53,672 bases of DNA, from assembly GCA_963833505.1 (NCBI GenBank), contig CAWHYG010000002.1, forward strand, positions 1-53,672, read 5' to 3'. Shown here piece after piece: positions 35,052 to 44,191 of this stretch. The translations under genes and the position numbers were made by a program. A model generated the notes under the pieces. It ran no database searches, was not told the origin of the DNA, and saw nothing but the letters and a program-made list of their open reading frames with translations. Each line of letters opens with the position of its first letter. The stretch's first letter is position 1. The DNA comes from CAWHYG01 sp963833505 (GTDB taxonomy: Bacteria; Eisenbacteria; RBG-16-71-46; CAIMUX01).

Positions 35052-36851
35052 TCATCCCGCGGGCGCGCCGGTTGCCCCCACGCTCTCCAGCGTCGTCCCC
35101 GCCGGCCGCTCGCCGCGCTCCCCGATCTGCTGCCGCCACATCGCGTAGTAGAGACCCTTCTGGGCCAGAAGCTGCGCGTGCCGGCCTGATTCCACGATCC
35201 GCCCGCGTTCGAGCACATGGATCACGTCGGCGTGCATCACCGTCGACAGGCGGTGGGCGATCAGGATCGTGATCAGCGACTTCCAGTCCGAGATCTCGCG
35301 GATGGTGCCGGAGATCTCCTCTTCCGTGAGGGAGTCGAGCGACGAGGTCGCCTCGTCGAACACGAGCAGGTCGGGCCGGCGCAGCAGCGCCCGGGCGATC
35401 GAAAGCCGTTGTTTTTCGCCCCCCGAGACCTTGACCCCGGCCTCGCCGATCACGGTATCGAGGCCCAGGGGCGCCCGCGCGAGCAGGCTCCGGCAAGCCG
35501 CCTTGTGCAGGACGTCGAGGCAGTCCTCGTCGGTCGCCGACTGGTTCACGAAGAGGAGGTTCTCGCGGATCGTGCCGGAGAAGAGCTGGGTGTCCTGCGT
35601 CACGAACCCGATCCGCTGGCGCAGCCGGTCGAGGTCGATCCGATCGGCATTGACGCCGTTGTAGCGCACGTGCCCCTCGCGCGGGTGATACAGCCCGACG
35701 AGCAGTTTCACGAGCGACGTCTTGCCCGAACCTGATGGACCCACCAGTGCGATCGTCTCGCCGCGGGAGGCGCGGAAGCTCACCTCCGAGACCGCATCGG
35801 CCGTGCCGGTCAGATGCCGGAAGCTGACCTGGTCGAACTCGAGGTGCTCGATGCGATCGACGGCGACGGGATGGGCCGGCATCTCCTCACGCGGCGTGTT
35901 CAGGATGTCCTCGAAGTTGTTGAGCGACGCCTCCGACTCGCGGAAAATGTTGATGATGTTCCCGAGGTCCTGCAGCGGCCCGAAGATGAAGAAGGAGTAG
36001 ATCCAGAGGGCGAAAAACTGGCCGAAGGTGATCTTCTGCGCGAAGATCAGGTAGAGCATGACGCCCAGGATGCCCGTGCGAAGGGCGTTCACGCAGGTCC
36101 CCTGGACGAAGCTGAGGCTCCGAAGATAGCGTACCTTCTTGAGTTCGAGCTGGAGGATCTTCCCCGTCGTCCCGTTCAGGCGATCGATCTCCTGGTTCGC
36201 GAGACCGAGGCTCTTGACCAGCTCGATGTTCCGGAGCGACTCCGTGGTCGAGCCGGCCAGCGCGGTCGTCTCGGCCACGATCGCCTTCTGCACCTTCTTG
36301 ATCTTCCGGCTGAGGATCGCGCTCAGCCCGCCGAGGAGGGGAATGGTCGAGAAGTAGATCGGCGCGATCAGCCAATGCACGGTCACCGCATACGTGGTGA
36401 CGAAGGCCACTCCGACGAACGTGGTGAAGAGGAAGTTCACCCCGGTCGAGATCATGCGCTCCACGTCGGTCCGCATCTTCTGCAGCTTGCCGAGCGTCTC
36501 GCCGCTCCTTTGATCCTCAAAGACCTGGTAGGGGAGTTCCAGCGAGTGCTTGAGCCCGTCGGTGTACATCTCCGCGCCGAGCCGGTTCGTAATCACGTTG
36601 ATGAAGTAGTCCTGGAAGTTCTTGGCCACGCGCGAGACGAAGGCGACGCCGACCGCCAACAGCAGCAGCACCGAGACGCCCTTGAAGAATTGCATGCCGG
36701 TGAACTGCCGGAACTTCGAGACATAGTCGTCAAGGATGTGCCGGAAGATCTGCGGGTCGAGGAGAGAGAAGACCTGGTTGACGGTGGCGAGAAACAGCGC
36801 CAGCACGACCAGCCGGCGGTACTTCCTGAGGTAACGGTACAGGGTCTTCAT
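35052..36851 (-). CDS. ABC exporter half-transporter (membrane domain fused to ATPase)
   Basis: A 599-residue type IV ABC exporter. The membrane domain has six helices (residues 15-310) and the ATPase domain follows from about 345: Walker A GPSGSGKTSL, signature VSGGEKQRLSIARAL, Walker B LLVFDEATSSLDS, and H-loop ILIAHRLST. It would work as a dimer exporting lipids, drugs or peptides; the substrate is unknown. The ATG at 36851 has GAGGAGAGG just upstream; the ATG at 36950 adds 33 residues unlike the family and was not used. It stands alone and converges with the aldehyde dehydrogenase. Confidence 0.92.
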   Translation of the reverse strand: MKTLYRYLRKYRRLVVLALFLATVNQVFSLLDPQIFRHILDDYVSKFRQFTGMQFFKGVSVLLLLAVGVAFVSRVAKNFQDYFINVITNRLGAEMYTDGLKHSLELPYQVFEDQRSGETLGKLQKMRTDVERMISTGVNFLFTTFVGVAFVTTYAVTVHWLIAPIYFSTIPLLGGLSAILSRKIKKVQKAIVAETTALAGSTTESLRNIELVKSLGLANQEIDRLNGTTGKILQLELKKVRYLRSLSFVQGTCVNALRTGILGVMLYLIFAQKITFGQFFALWIYSFFIFGPLQDLGNIINIFRESEASLNNFEDILNTPREEMPAHPVAVDRIEHLEFDQVSFRHLTGTADAVSEVSFRASRGETIALVGPSGSGKTSLVKLLVGLYHPREGHVRYNGVNADRIDLDRLRQRIGFVTQDTQLFSGTIRENLLFVNQSATDEDCLDVLHKAACRSLLARAPLGLDTVIGEAGVKVSGGEKQRLSIARALLRRPDLLVFDEATSSLDSLTEEEISGTIREISDWKSLITILIAHRLSTVMHADVIHVLERGRIVESGRHAQLLAQKGLYYAMWRQQIGERGERPAGTTLESVGATGAPAG

Positions 36852-37356
36852 CGCCTCTCCTCTTCGGGGTTCGGGGAGTCGTTCCAGGGGAGCGTTCGGA
36901 CCGAGCCCTCTCCGGGCATTGAGGTTGTTGCCGGCCCTCATCGCATCCACCTCTTCCAGGCTTCCGAACGTCGCCCGGGTCCGCCCTGCCGGCCTCCGCC
37001 GAAGGGGACTGAGATTGGATGCGCGGGGCGCTCGGGCGAAGGTGCGTGCGTCAACCTGCCTGCTCTTGATGGACCTGGCGCGGGAAGAGGGACGCTGATC
37101 CGTCCCCGGCGGATAGAGACGCGCGGTCTCCCGGGGGCGCTATGGGCAAGCCCAGCCCGGTCCCGGGACCATCCGCTGTGTCGCCGAGGTGAAGGCGGAG
37201 CCCTGGCCTACATCACCGATTGGAACCGGCGGCTTCCACGTTGTCGACATCAGTGACCCGAAGGTGCCGCAAATTATCGCGTTCGAGCCCCTTCTGGCTC
37301 CTTCAGCAGGGTGGTCCCTCAGCACTTCAAGATCGAGGACCTTCTCCAATCGGGCG
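36852..37356. other. Intergenic region holding an LVIVD-repeat remnant
   Basis: 505 bases between the ABC exporter start and the end of the next minus-strand gene. Apart from the broken LVIVD repeat at 37197-37290 there is no credible gene. Confidence 0.5.
37197..37290 (+). pseudogene. Remnant of one LVIVD repeat, frameshifted
   Basis: GALAYITDW is read from 37197. One extra base at about 37224 shifts the frame to TGGFHVVDISDPKVPQIIAF. Joined, the two parts give one typical LVIVD repeat on the plus strand. No start codon, signal peptide or neighbouring repeats remain. Confidence 0.6.
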
Positions 37357-38229
37357 TCACCGCGCCAGTTCCACCCGACTGGTCGTGATCGCCCCTTCCG
37401 CCACCACCCGCACGAAGTACGCCCCCGACGGAACGCGTCGTCCCCCGTCATCCCTGCCGTCCCAAGCGATCGAGTACGCGCCCGCAGCCACCGCGCCCCG
37501 GTCGAGGAGATGCCGGATCAGCCGTCCAGCGGGATCGATCACGGCCGCTTCCGCCGGCGTTGTCCGCGTCAGCTCGAAACGAATGACCGTATTCGCCTGA
37601 AACGGATTCGGGCTGGCCGGGGCCACGGCGAGACCGGCCGGGCTCGCGGCTCGACTGTCCACCCCGGCAACCGGCGCGGCCAGAAGCACGATCCAGGGAT
37701 CAAAGATGTTGACGTTCGTCGGATAGGAATCGGTGGGGGACTCATAAGCTTGATTGATCCGGAGGCTGCCCGTGCTGTCGTCATAAGGGAAGGAGCTCGG
37801 CTCGAACATCGTGGCGCTGTTGTCCTCGTGCGGCCCGAGCGGACCGCAGAAGAAGCAGATCCGGTAGGCCTGGCCGGCGGCGATCGTTGCGCTGATCGGC
37901 AATGTGACCGGGCCGTTTGCTTTCACCGTCGTGTCGCGGGACGCGATCAGGGTGCCGGACGGGCTGGTATAGATCCGCGCCCCCACCGCGGCCGTGCCGT
38001 CGGCGCCGACGTTGAGGGCATCAAGTGTCATGGAGCTGATCTCCAGGTCCGAAGCGGTCAGCACCGTGACGTCGACTCCGCGCGTCTCGTTGTAGCTTTG
38101 CAGGGGTAGATACGATCCGCCGACGCCGGTGGTCACATCGATCGTGATCGCGCGGCTCGTTCCCTGGGTCAAGGCGAGCAGGGCCGCGGCCGCCAGTATC
38201 CGAACCGTGACTGTCCGTCTCATGGTCAT
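37357..38229 (-). CDS. Secreted protein with FlgD-like C-terminal domain
   Basis: A 290-residue exported protein. The signal peptide (basic RR, then AAAALLALTQG and a cleavable SRA) is followed by a beta-rich middle part of unknown fold with CFFC near residue 125. The FlgD-like module (about 200-290) starts VAPASPNPFQANTVIRFEL and ends GAYFVRVVAEG. The tail resembles those of the LVIVD and carboxypeptidase proteins in this window, suggesting a shared sorting or anchoring route. I do not recognise the middle part. The ATG at 38229 begins the signal peptide. Confidence 0.8.
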   Translation of the reverse strand: MTMRRTVTVRILAAAALLALTQGTSRAITIDVTTGVGGSYLPLQSYNETRGVDVTVLTASDLEISSMTLDALNVGADGTAAVGARIYTSPSGTLIASRDTTVKANGPVTLPISATIAAGQAYRICFFCGPLGPHEDNSATMFEPSSFPYDDSTGSLRINQAYESPTDSYPTNVNIFDPWIVLLAAPVAGVDSRAASPAGLAVAPASPNPFQANTVIRFELTRTTPAEAAVIDPAGRLIRHLLDRGAVAAGAYSIAWDGRDDGGRRVPSGAYFVRVVAEGAITTSRVELAR

Positions 38230-38491
38230 GACCTCCGTGCGGCCGTCAAACAGTCCGCGGGCGCAAACGTTGAACCGGGTAGTCTATCGCCGCATGCGGT
38301 CGCAGTCAATCGGATGGCGCGCGTGGCTGATGTAGGAAGCCTCGTGTCAGAGGCGCCCGCGCCGGACAGGCTCCGCATGATCCCCGACCCGGTGGCGGGG
38401 CGAGGAGAAGCCGGGGCGCCCTGTGCCGATGCGGCGTTCGGGCGGTTTCGAGGAGCGCTGCCGGCGCGATCCCGGCGTTTTCGGGAATCCG

Positions 38492-38977
38492 TCAATCGAG
38501 CGGAAAGTCGAGACCGGCCGGGCCGGGCTTCCCGATCTGGCGGCACATCGCCATTACCTTGCCCTGATGCTGGTAGATGTGGACCATGACGCGAAGCAGG
38601 ACGTGCGCCGGAACCAGAGAGCGCATGCGACCGGGATAAGTCCGCATTTCCCGGGCGGTGTTCAGCTCCACCTCGTCGGCCTGGCGCAGGTATTCCTGCG
38701 TGACGGCGGCCACGCGCTCGCGGTACGCGGTCAGTTCCTCCATCGTGTCATGGACCACCTCCGGCGGATTGTCCTGATAGAGCCCGCGGACGACGCTGAC
38801 CCAGTACTCCTCCGCGCCGATGACGTGGTCGAGCTGCGCCTGCACGGTCGGATCGCCGAAGACGGGCAGCTCGCGATGGAACTCCTCGCCGGTCAAAAGC
38901 GCGCAGTGCCGCAGCAATCCCTGCAAGGTTCGATGGCTTCGTTCGTGGATGTCGAGCAGACCGGACGGCGTGTGCAT
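38492..38977 (-). CDS. DinB-fold protein
   Basis: A 161-residue four-helix-bundle protein of the DinB/YfiT-like family. Histidines at about 50 (DHVIGAEEY), 133 and 137 (HIYQHQGK) match the family's metal-binding triad. Members are metal-dependent thiol transferases or uncharacterised stress proteins. The ATG at 38977 begins 12 bases after the M13 peptidase stop, so the two are probably cotranscribed. The open frame continues upstream to 39238 inside the peptidase gene, but that extension is a shadow. Confidence 0.82.
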   Translation of the reverse strand: MHTPSGLLDIHERSHRTLQGLLRHCALLTGEEFHRELPVFGDPTVQAQLDHVIGAEEYWVSVVRGLYQDNPPEVVHDTMEELTAYRERVAAVTQEYLRQADEVELNTAREMRTYPGRMRSLVPAHVLLRVMVHIYQHQGKVMAMCRQIGKPGPAGLDFPLD

Positions 38978-38988
38978 GGCGTGACTCC

Positions 38989-41043
38989 CTACCAGATGGA
39001 GGCCCGGTTCTTCTCGTCGCGGTACATCGCGTCCCCCGGTTTGATGCCGAAGGCCCGGTAGAAGGCGGGAATGTCGGAGAACGGCCCGTTGACCCGCAGC
39101 GCCCGCGGCGAATGGACATCGGTCATGACCTGCTCGATCAGCGCCTCGGGGCGGTCCTGCCCGGTCCAGGAGAGCGCATAACCGAGGAAGAAGCGCTGAT
39201 CGGGCGTGAGGCCGTTGATCTTGCGGCCGCTCTTCCACTCCTCGGTCTTGCGGAAGGCGTCATAGCCGATGACGAGGCCGCCGAGGTCGGCGATGTTCTC
39301 GCCGAGGGTGGCGTATCCGCGGACGTGCTTGTCGCCGACCGTGTAGGAATCGAACTGCTTGACCAGGACGCCGGCGCGCCGGGCGAACTCCGTCGAATCC
39401 TGCGGCGTCCACCAGGGCTTCATGTTGCCGTCGGCGTCGTACTGGCGCCCGTCGTCGTCGAAACCGTGGGTCAGCTCATGGCCGAGCGTGGAAGCGCCGC
39501 TGTAGGAGTAGAGGAGTGCATCGTCGATGAGCGAGTCGGGCACGCCCGGGATGAGGAACGCCGCTGCGGGCACGACGATCTCGTTGTTGGAGTCGTCGTA
39601 GTAGGCGTTGACCGTCTGCGGCGTCATGCCCCACTCGGTGCGGTCCACCGGGTGGCCGAGCTTCGCGGCGTAGTAGCGGAACCACCACTGGTTGCATCGG
39701 ATCACGTCGGCGACGTACGAGGTCCGATCGATCGACAGGGCGGAGTAGTCGCGCCAGTGGTCGGGGTAGCCGATCTTCTTGATCACGCGGGAGAGCTTGC
39801 CGAGCGCTTTCTCCTTGGTCGGCGCGCTCATCCAGGTCAGGCGCTGGATGCGATCGCGGAAGGAGGAGAAGATGTCGTCTGCCAGCCTGTCGTAGCGCGC
39901 CTTGGTGGCGGGAGAGCAGTACTTCCGCACCCAGACCTCTCCCAACAGCTCGCCGATGGCGCCGTCCTCGGCCCGGAGGACCCGCTTCCAGCGGGGGCGC
40001 TGCTGCGGCGTCCCGTCGATCAGCGTGCCGTAGAAGCGGAACGACTCCCGGTCGAACGGACTGCTGAGATACGACGCGAAGGTGTGGACCAGGTTCCAGC
40101 GAAGGTAGTCCTTCCAGGCCTCGAGCGGCTGCGCCAACAGCGTCGAGTCGGCGTGAGAATAGAACTCGGGCTGTCCGACGTCGACCGAATCGACCGGCGG
40201 CAATCCCAGGAGCCTGAGTTGCGCCGGCAGGTCGAGGTCCGGCGCGAGACGGAGGAGCTCCTTCATCGACATCTTGTGGTAGTTGGCGTAGGGGTCGCGC
40301 AACGCTTCGATCGTGCGGGATCCCGCGGCCAGCGCGGTCTCGATGGCCAGGACGGAGCGCGCGGCGTCCTCCGCCCGGGTGGCGTCGTCCCCGAGCAGGC
40401 GGAACACCGTCGCGACGTGCACGGGATACGCGGTGCGAATGCGGGCCGTCGAGGAATCGGAGGCGAAATAGTAGTCCCGGTCCGGCAGCCCGATCCCAGC
40501 CTGGGTGAAGGTGACGATGTAGGCGGCGCTGTTCTTGTCGTCCTGTCCGATCCAGCAGCCGTAGATCGGTCCGGCGCCCATGAGCTGCAGCTCGGCCACC
40601 ATCCGCAGAAGGTCCGTGCGGGTCCGGATCGAGTCGATGCGCGCCAGCTCCGGCTGCAGCGGCGTGAGGCCCCGGGTTTCAATGGCGGCCGAGTCCATGC
40701 CCGCGACCCAGAAGTCGCCCACCTTTTGCTCATTGCTGCCGGCCGGCGCCCCGGAAGCCGCCGCGGACTCGCAGATCCCCCGAAGTTGCCCGCGCACCTC
40801 GTCGACCACGATGGAACCGACGCTCCACTCCTGCTCGTTGGGCGGTATCGGGTGGTTCTTGACCCACGTCCCGGTCGCGTAGCGGAAGAAGTCGTTCCCC
40901 GGCCGCAAGCTGGGATCCAGGTTGCGGACAAGAGGATCAAGCTCGGGCGGAAGGATCGGCGCCGCCCACGCGGCGGCGGAAACGAAGACGAGGGCGAGGG
41001 TGAGAGAGAGCGCGAGAAACGCCGGTTTCGGGGATCGGGACAT
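38989..41043 (-). CDS. M13 (neprilysin-like) zinc metallopeptidase, secreted
   Basis: A 684-residue peptidase with a signal peptide (ALSLTLALVFVSAAAWA). The zinc motif is HELTH (H522, E523, H526), followed by the third ligand in ENIADLGG. NAYYDDSNNEIVVPAA is the substrate-binding motif of the family. PeptidaseM13_N occupies most of residues 40-420. The ATG at 41043 has AGGAAAGG six bases upstream and starts the signal peptide; an open frame to 41346 is not supported. The family cleaves short peptides outside the cytoplasm. Confidence 0.94.
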   Translation of the reverse strand: MSRSPKPAFLALSLTLALVFVSAAAWAAPILPPELDPLVRNLDPSLRPGNDFFRYATGTWVKNHPIPPNEQEWSVGSIVVDEVRGQLRGICESAAASGAPAGSNEQKVGDFWVAGMDSAAIETRGLTPLQPELARIDSIRTRTDLLRMVAELQLMGAGPIYGCWIGQDDKNSAAYIVTFTQAGIGLPDRDYYFASDSSTARIRTAYPVHVATVFRLLGDDATRAEDAARSVLAIETALAAGSRTIEALRDPYANYHKMSMKELLRLAPDLDLPAQLRLLGLPPVDSVDVGQPEFYSHADSTLLAQPLEAWKDYLRWNLVHTFASYLSSPFDRESFRFYGTLIDGTPQQRPRWKRVLRAEDGAIGELLGEVWVRKYCSPATKARYDRLADDIFSSFRDRIQRLTWMSAPTKEKALGKLSRVIKKIGYPDHWRDYSALSIDRTSYVADVIRCNQWWFRYYAAKLGHPVDRTEWGMTPQTVNAYYDDSNNEIVVPAAAFLIPGVPDSLIDDALLYSYSGASTLGHELTHGFDDDGRQYDADGNMKPWWTPQDSTEFARRAGVLVKQFDSYTVGDKHVRGYATLGENIADLGGLVIGYDAFRKTEEWKSGRKINGLTPDQRFFLGYALSWTGQDRPEALIEQVMTDVHSPRALRVNGPFSDIPAFYRAFGIKPGDAMYRDEKNRASIW

Positions 41044-41372
41044 GAGGCGCCTTTCCTGTTCATCGGCTACGACGGGAACAGAGACCGGGACATGAGGGGA
41101 CGGGTCCGATTTCGCCGTGAGACGTACCGCTTCTCGACCGGCGCCGCTTCCCCTCCATTGTACCCGGCAGGAGGCGGAACGGAAACGGCGCGCGCCGAGG
41201 GGCTCACCGGAGCGCGGGGGTCCTGCGCACGTTGGCGCCGAGGCGAATCGGCCCGGGCGTCCAAAGGCCAGGTCCCCGCCGCGGACTTCGAACCCGCGCT
41301 CGAACCGGATGTCCACGGTCCGGTATCCGGATGCCGGCGGATTCAAGGACCATCGGGAAGGAGGGGCCGGAG
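41044..41372. other. Divergent intergenic region
   Basis: 329 bases between the M13 peptidase (minus) and the kinase remnant (plus). It ends with a good RBS (GGAAGGAGGGG) before 41373. No clear promoter or operator is visible. Confidence 0.4.
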
Positions 41373-41889
41373 ATGCCGCTGTTCCTCGGAGTCGACGTCG
41401 GCAGTGCGAGCGCTCGCGCCGCCGTCTTCACGGCGCGCGAGAAACGGAGGCCCTGGCGGTTCGCCCCGTCGCCATTCACCGGCCGCAGGGAGATTTTTTC
41501 GAGCAGTCCTCGGAGAACATCTGGAAGGCGGTGTGCGCATGTGTGCGCGAGGCCGTGAGAAAGTCCGGCCGGCCGGCGCGCGAGGTCGCCGGGATCGGTT
41601 TCGACGCCACCTGCTCCCTGGTCGCGCTGGGCGACGGGGACGCTCCGGTGTCGATCTCTCCGACGGGGGATCGCCGCTGGAACGTCGTCATGTGGATGGA
41701 CCACCGGGCGATCGCGGAGGCGCGCGAGATCAACATTCGAGCCCCTTGTCGGCCATGGACGCCATGAGCGGCGCTGCCGCGTCCGTCCGTCCGTCTGCCG
41801 CCGCGAGGCGATTCCATGACAGGAAGTTCCAGGTGTACCTCGAAATGTACCGCGATCAGAAGAAATACGAGGCCATCATGACCGGCTAG
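41373..41889 (+). pseudogene. FGGY-family sugar kinase, internally deleted and frameshifted
   Basis: The start MPLFLGVDVGSASARAAVFT is a good FGGY kinase N-terminus with a strong RBS. The frame shifts at about 41433-41450 and continues RPVAIHRPQGDFFEQSSENI and DATCSLVALGDG to VMWMDHRAIAEAREIN (about 41735). The sequence then jumps to a kinase C-terminus, FHDRKFQVYLEMYRDQ, ending in MTG and TAG at 41889. Roughly 400 codons of the usual 500-550 are missing from the middle. FGGY kinases phosphorylate sugars such as ribulose or fuculose; its position just before fucI suggests the latter. Confidence 0.85.
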
Positions 41890-41903
41890 TGGGAGGTGCC
41901 CTC

Positions 41904-43760
41904 ATGGCAAAGCGACCCGATTTCGAGAATCTGTCTTCGCGGCCCCGGCGCTTTGTGGAAACGCCAACACGCCTTGTCGGCCACCGGCCGACGATTGCGA
42001 TCACGCCCGCGGCCGACGGCCGGGCCGGCGCCTACGAAAGCAACCAGGCGGACACGTGGAAGCTGGTCCGGCGGGTGCACGACCTCTTGGAGCGACACGT
42101 CCGGCTTCCGGACGGCCTGCCGCCGAGAATCGTCGTCGCTCCCGAGATCGTGTACGGCGCGCGGACGGGAGCTCTGGCGCAGGCGTACTACGCTGAGGAG
42201 GGCGTCAGCGCGAATCTCTGGGTGAGCCGATCCTGGGCGTACAGCGACGAACTCATGTCGGCATGCCAGGGCATCGGCTCATCGGAGTGGCTGCAAGCGG
42301 CGTATGGCCTCAACCAGACGAACCGTCCGGGAGCGGTGTGGCTCAAGGCTTTCTGCGCGGCCATGGACGAGAAGAAGCGGCCGATCTTCAGCGTCTACAG
42401 TCCGGACCTCGAATCGGAGACCAGCGATATCGCTCCCTACGTGGCGGAACGCCTCCTCCGGTTCGCGCGGTGCGCGTCGGCCGTGGCCGGGATGCGCGGC
42501 AAGAACTACCTTTCCATCGGCGGCGTTTCCATGGGCATCATCGGGTCCGACGTGCGGCGGAACATCCTCCTGCATTACTTCGGGCTGGGAACGGTTTCCG
42601 TGGACATGGCGGCGGTCAGGGGCCGCCTGGAGGACGGTTTCTTCGATCACGAGGAGGCGGTTCGGGCGGTCGCGTGGCTCAAGAAGCATTTCAAGTTCGA
42701 CTTCGGTAAAGGGGCGCGTCCGCTGACGCCGGACCGGCTCATCGAGGAGTGCGTCAAGACGACGCTCATCGTCCGGGACATGATGATAGGGAATCCGCTC
42801 CTGGCCGACCCGAGAGCGGGGAAACGCCACGGCTTCAAGGCGGACGTCGAGCGCGCGCAAGGGTACAACGCCATTGCGTCGGGCACGCAGGGCCAACGCG
42901 CCTGGACCGACAACTATCCCAACTACGATCTGACCGAGGCGATCCTCTCAAGTTCCTTCGACTGGAACGGGTTCCGCGAGCCGTTCGTCGTGGCGACCGA
43001 GAACGACAGCAAGAACGCCATGGGCATGCTGGTGGCGGAGTTGCTCACCGGACTGCCGCAGCTTTTCGCCGACATCCGCACGAACTGGACGGCCGACAGC
43101 GTGGCGGCCGTCACCGGCGTGGACATCCGGAAAGACGCCCCTCGGGGCTTCATTGACAAGCGCAACTCCGGCCCGGGCGCGCTCGATTTCGCGGCGGACA
43201 TCTACGCGCTGGCGAAGATGGACAAGACCGCATCCATCCACGCGGTGGGGGATAGACTTCGTACCGTGAAAGGCATCCAGGCGGCGCTGGTCAAGGCGGC
43301 TTCTTCGGGGACGAAGTGGTCCGCGGCCGTGCTGGAGTACTTCCGCGGGGACGGTCTCTCCAGCCACTTTCGGACTCCGGGCGGAATTCCCATGACGGCT
43401 TATCGCTACAACGTGATGGGAGACGAGATCTCCTGTTCGATCGTGGAAGGCGAGACCGTGAGCCTTCCGGCGAACGTCGCCGACGCCGTCAGCGCGCGGA
43501 CGGACCCAACCTGGCCGGAAACGTTCTGGGCGCCCCGCGGCCTGACATCCTTCGATTACATGCGCCGCATCGGACCGAATCACGACGCGAATTCGTTCGG
43601 GCTGATCGGGGCGGATCTTGTGACGCTGAACGCCATGCTTCGGATCCCGGTGGACTTCCACAACGTTCCGGCGCAGGACGTGTTTCGTCCCACGATCTGG
43701 GATCGCTACGGTGGGGATGACTTCAGGGCGTGCGAAAAACTGGGACCACTCTACGTCTAG
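41904..43760 (+). CDS. fucI: L-fucose isomerase
   Basis: A 618-residue ketol isomerase that converts L-fucose (or D-arabinose) to the ketose. The glutamate and aspartate metal ligands lie in VATENDS and FADIRTNW, and the histidine in GPNHDAN; DWNGFREPFVVATENDS is highly characteristic. Length is close to the E. coli enzyme (591). The ATG at 41904 has GGAGG seven bases upstream; GTG at 41889 would overlap the kinase stop. The gene appears intact although both flanking genes of the pathway are broken. Confidence 0.93.
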   Translation: MAKRPDFENLSSRPRRFVETPTRLVGHRPTIAITPAADGRAGAYESNQADTWKLVRRVHDLLERHVRLPDGLPPRIVVAPEIVYGARTGALAQAYYAEEGVSANLWVSRSWAYSDELMSACQGIGSSEWLQAAYGLNQTNRPGAVWLKAFCAAMDEKKRPIFSVYSPDLESETSDIAPYVAERLLRFARCASAVAGMRGKNYLSIGGVSMGIIGSDVRRNILLHYFGLGTVSVDMAAVRGRLEDGFFDHEEAVRAVAWLKKHFKFDFGKGARPLTPDRLIEECVKTTLIVRDMMIGNPLLADPRAGKRHGFKADVERAQGYNAIASGTQGQRAWTDNYPNYDLTEAILSSSFDWNGFREPFVVATENDSKNAMGMLVAELLTGLPQLFADIRTNWTADSVAAVTGVDIRKDAPRGFIDKRNSGPGALDFAADIYALAKMDKTASIHAVGDRLRTVKGIQAALVKAASSGTKWSAAVLEYFRGDGLSSHFRTPGGIPMTAYRYNVMGDEISCSIVEGETVSLPANVADAVSARTDPTWPETFWAPRGLTSFDYMRRIGPNHDANSFGLIGADLVTLNAMLRIPVDFHNVPAQDVFRPTIWDRYGGDDFRACEKLGPLYV

Positions 43761-43773
43761 GGAAACCAGACGG

Positions 43774-44070
43774 TACCAGGACTTTACAACACCGTACGCC
43801 GGCATGCCGCGGATCATCCGGCCTGACGGACTTTACGTCGCGCAACAGCGTTTCAACCTCTACCGCTGGCACATCATGGATCCCGTGCGGTTCAAGAAGG
43901 ATCTCAAGGTGACGATCCAGGCGCTCGGTTGGCGGGCCGGCATCTCGAAGAACCAGAGCCGCTACCTGCCACTTCAGGACGATATCGCGTCGGTGGCGTT
44001 CTGGTACCAGGCGGAGCCGCACGCGGTGTTTCCGGAGTTTCCGGGGAAGGACGCGCTGGAGGTGATATGA
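43774..44070 (+). pseudogene. C-terminal remnant of a DUF2961 (GH172-type) protein
   Basis: The frame YQDFTTPYAGMPRIIRPDGL, then FNLYRWHIMDPVRFKKDLKV, and DDIASVAFWYQAEPHAVFP is the conserved C-terminal third of DUF2961 glycoside-hydrolase-like proteins. The stop at 44070 is the natural end. The first 230 or so residues are absent: homology begins only about 14 bases after the fucI stop. An ATG at 43711 lies inside fucI in another frame and is not a credible start. Confidence 0.8.
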
Positions 44071-44191
44071 GCCGTCGCGTGTCCCATCGGACCTGCGGCG
44101 GTATGCTGATCCCCGGGGGCAGATCATGATCTCCGTATGAATCGAGCGGAATGAACGGGGCTGGTTCGCACGGGCGCACCACGCGGGCCGA

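Noticed and set aside
39112..41889. A 925-codon plus-strand open frame
   Set aside because: Mostly antisense to the M13 peptidase. Only its last 45 or so codons are real (C-terminus of the FGGY kinase remnant), joined by chance.
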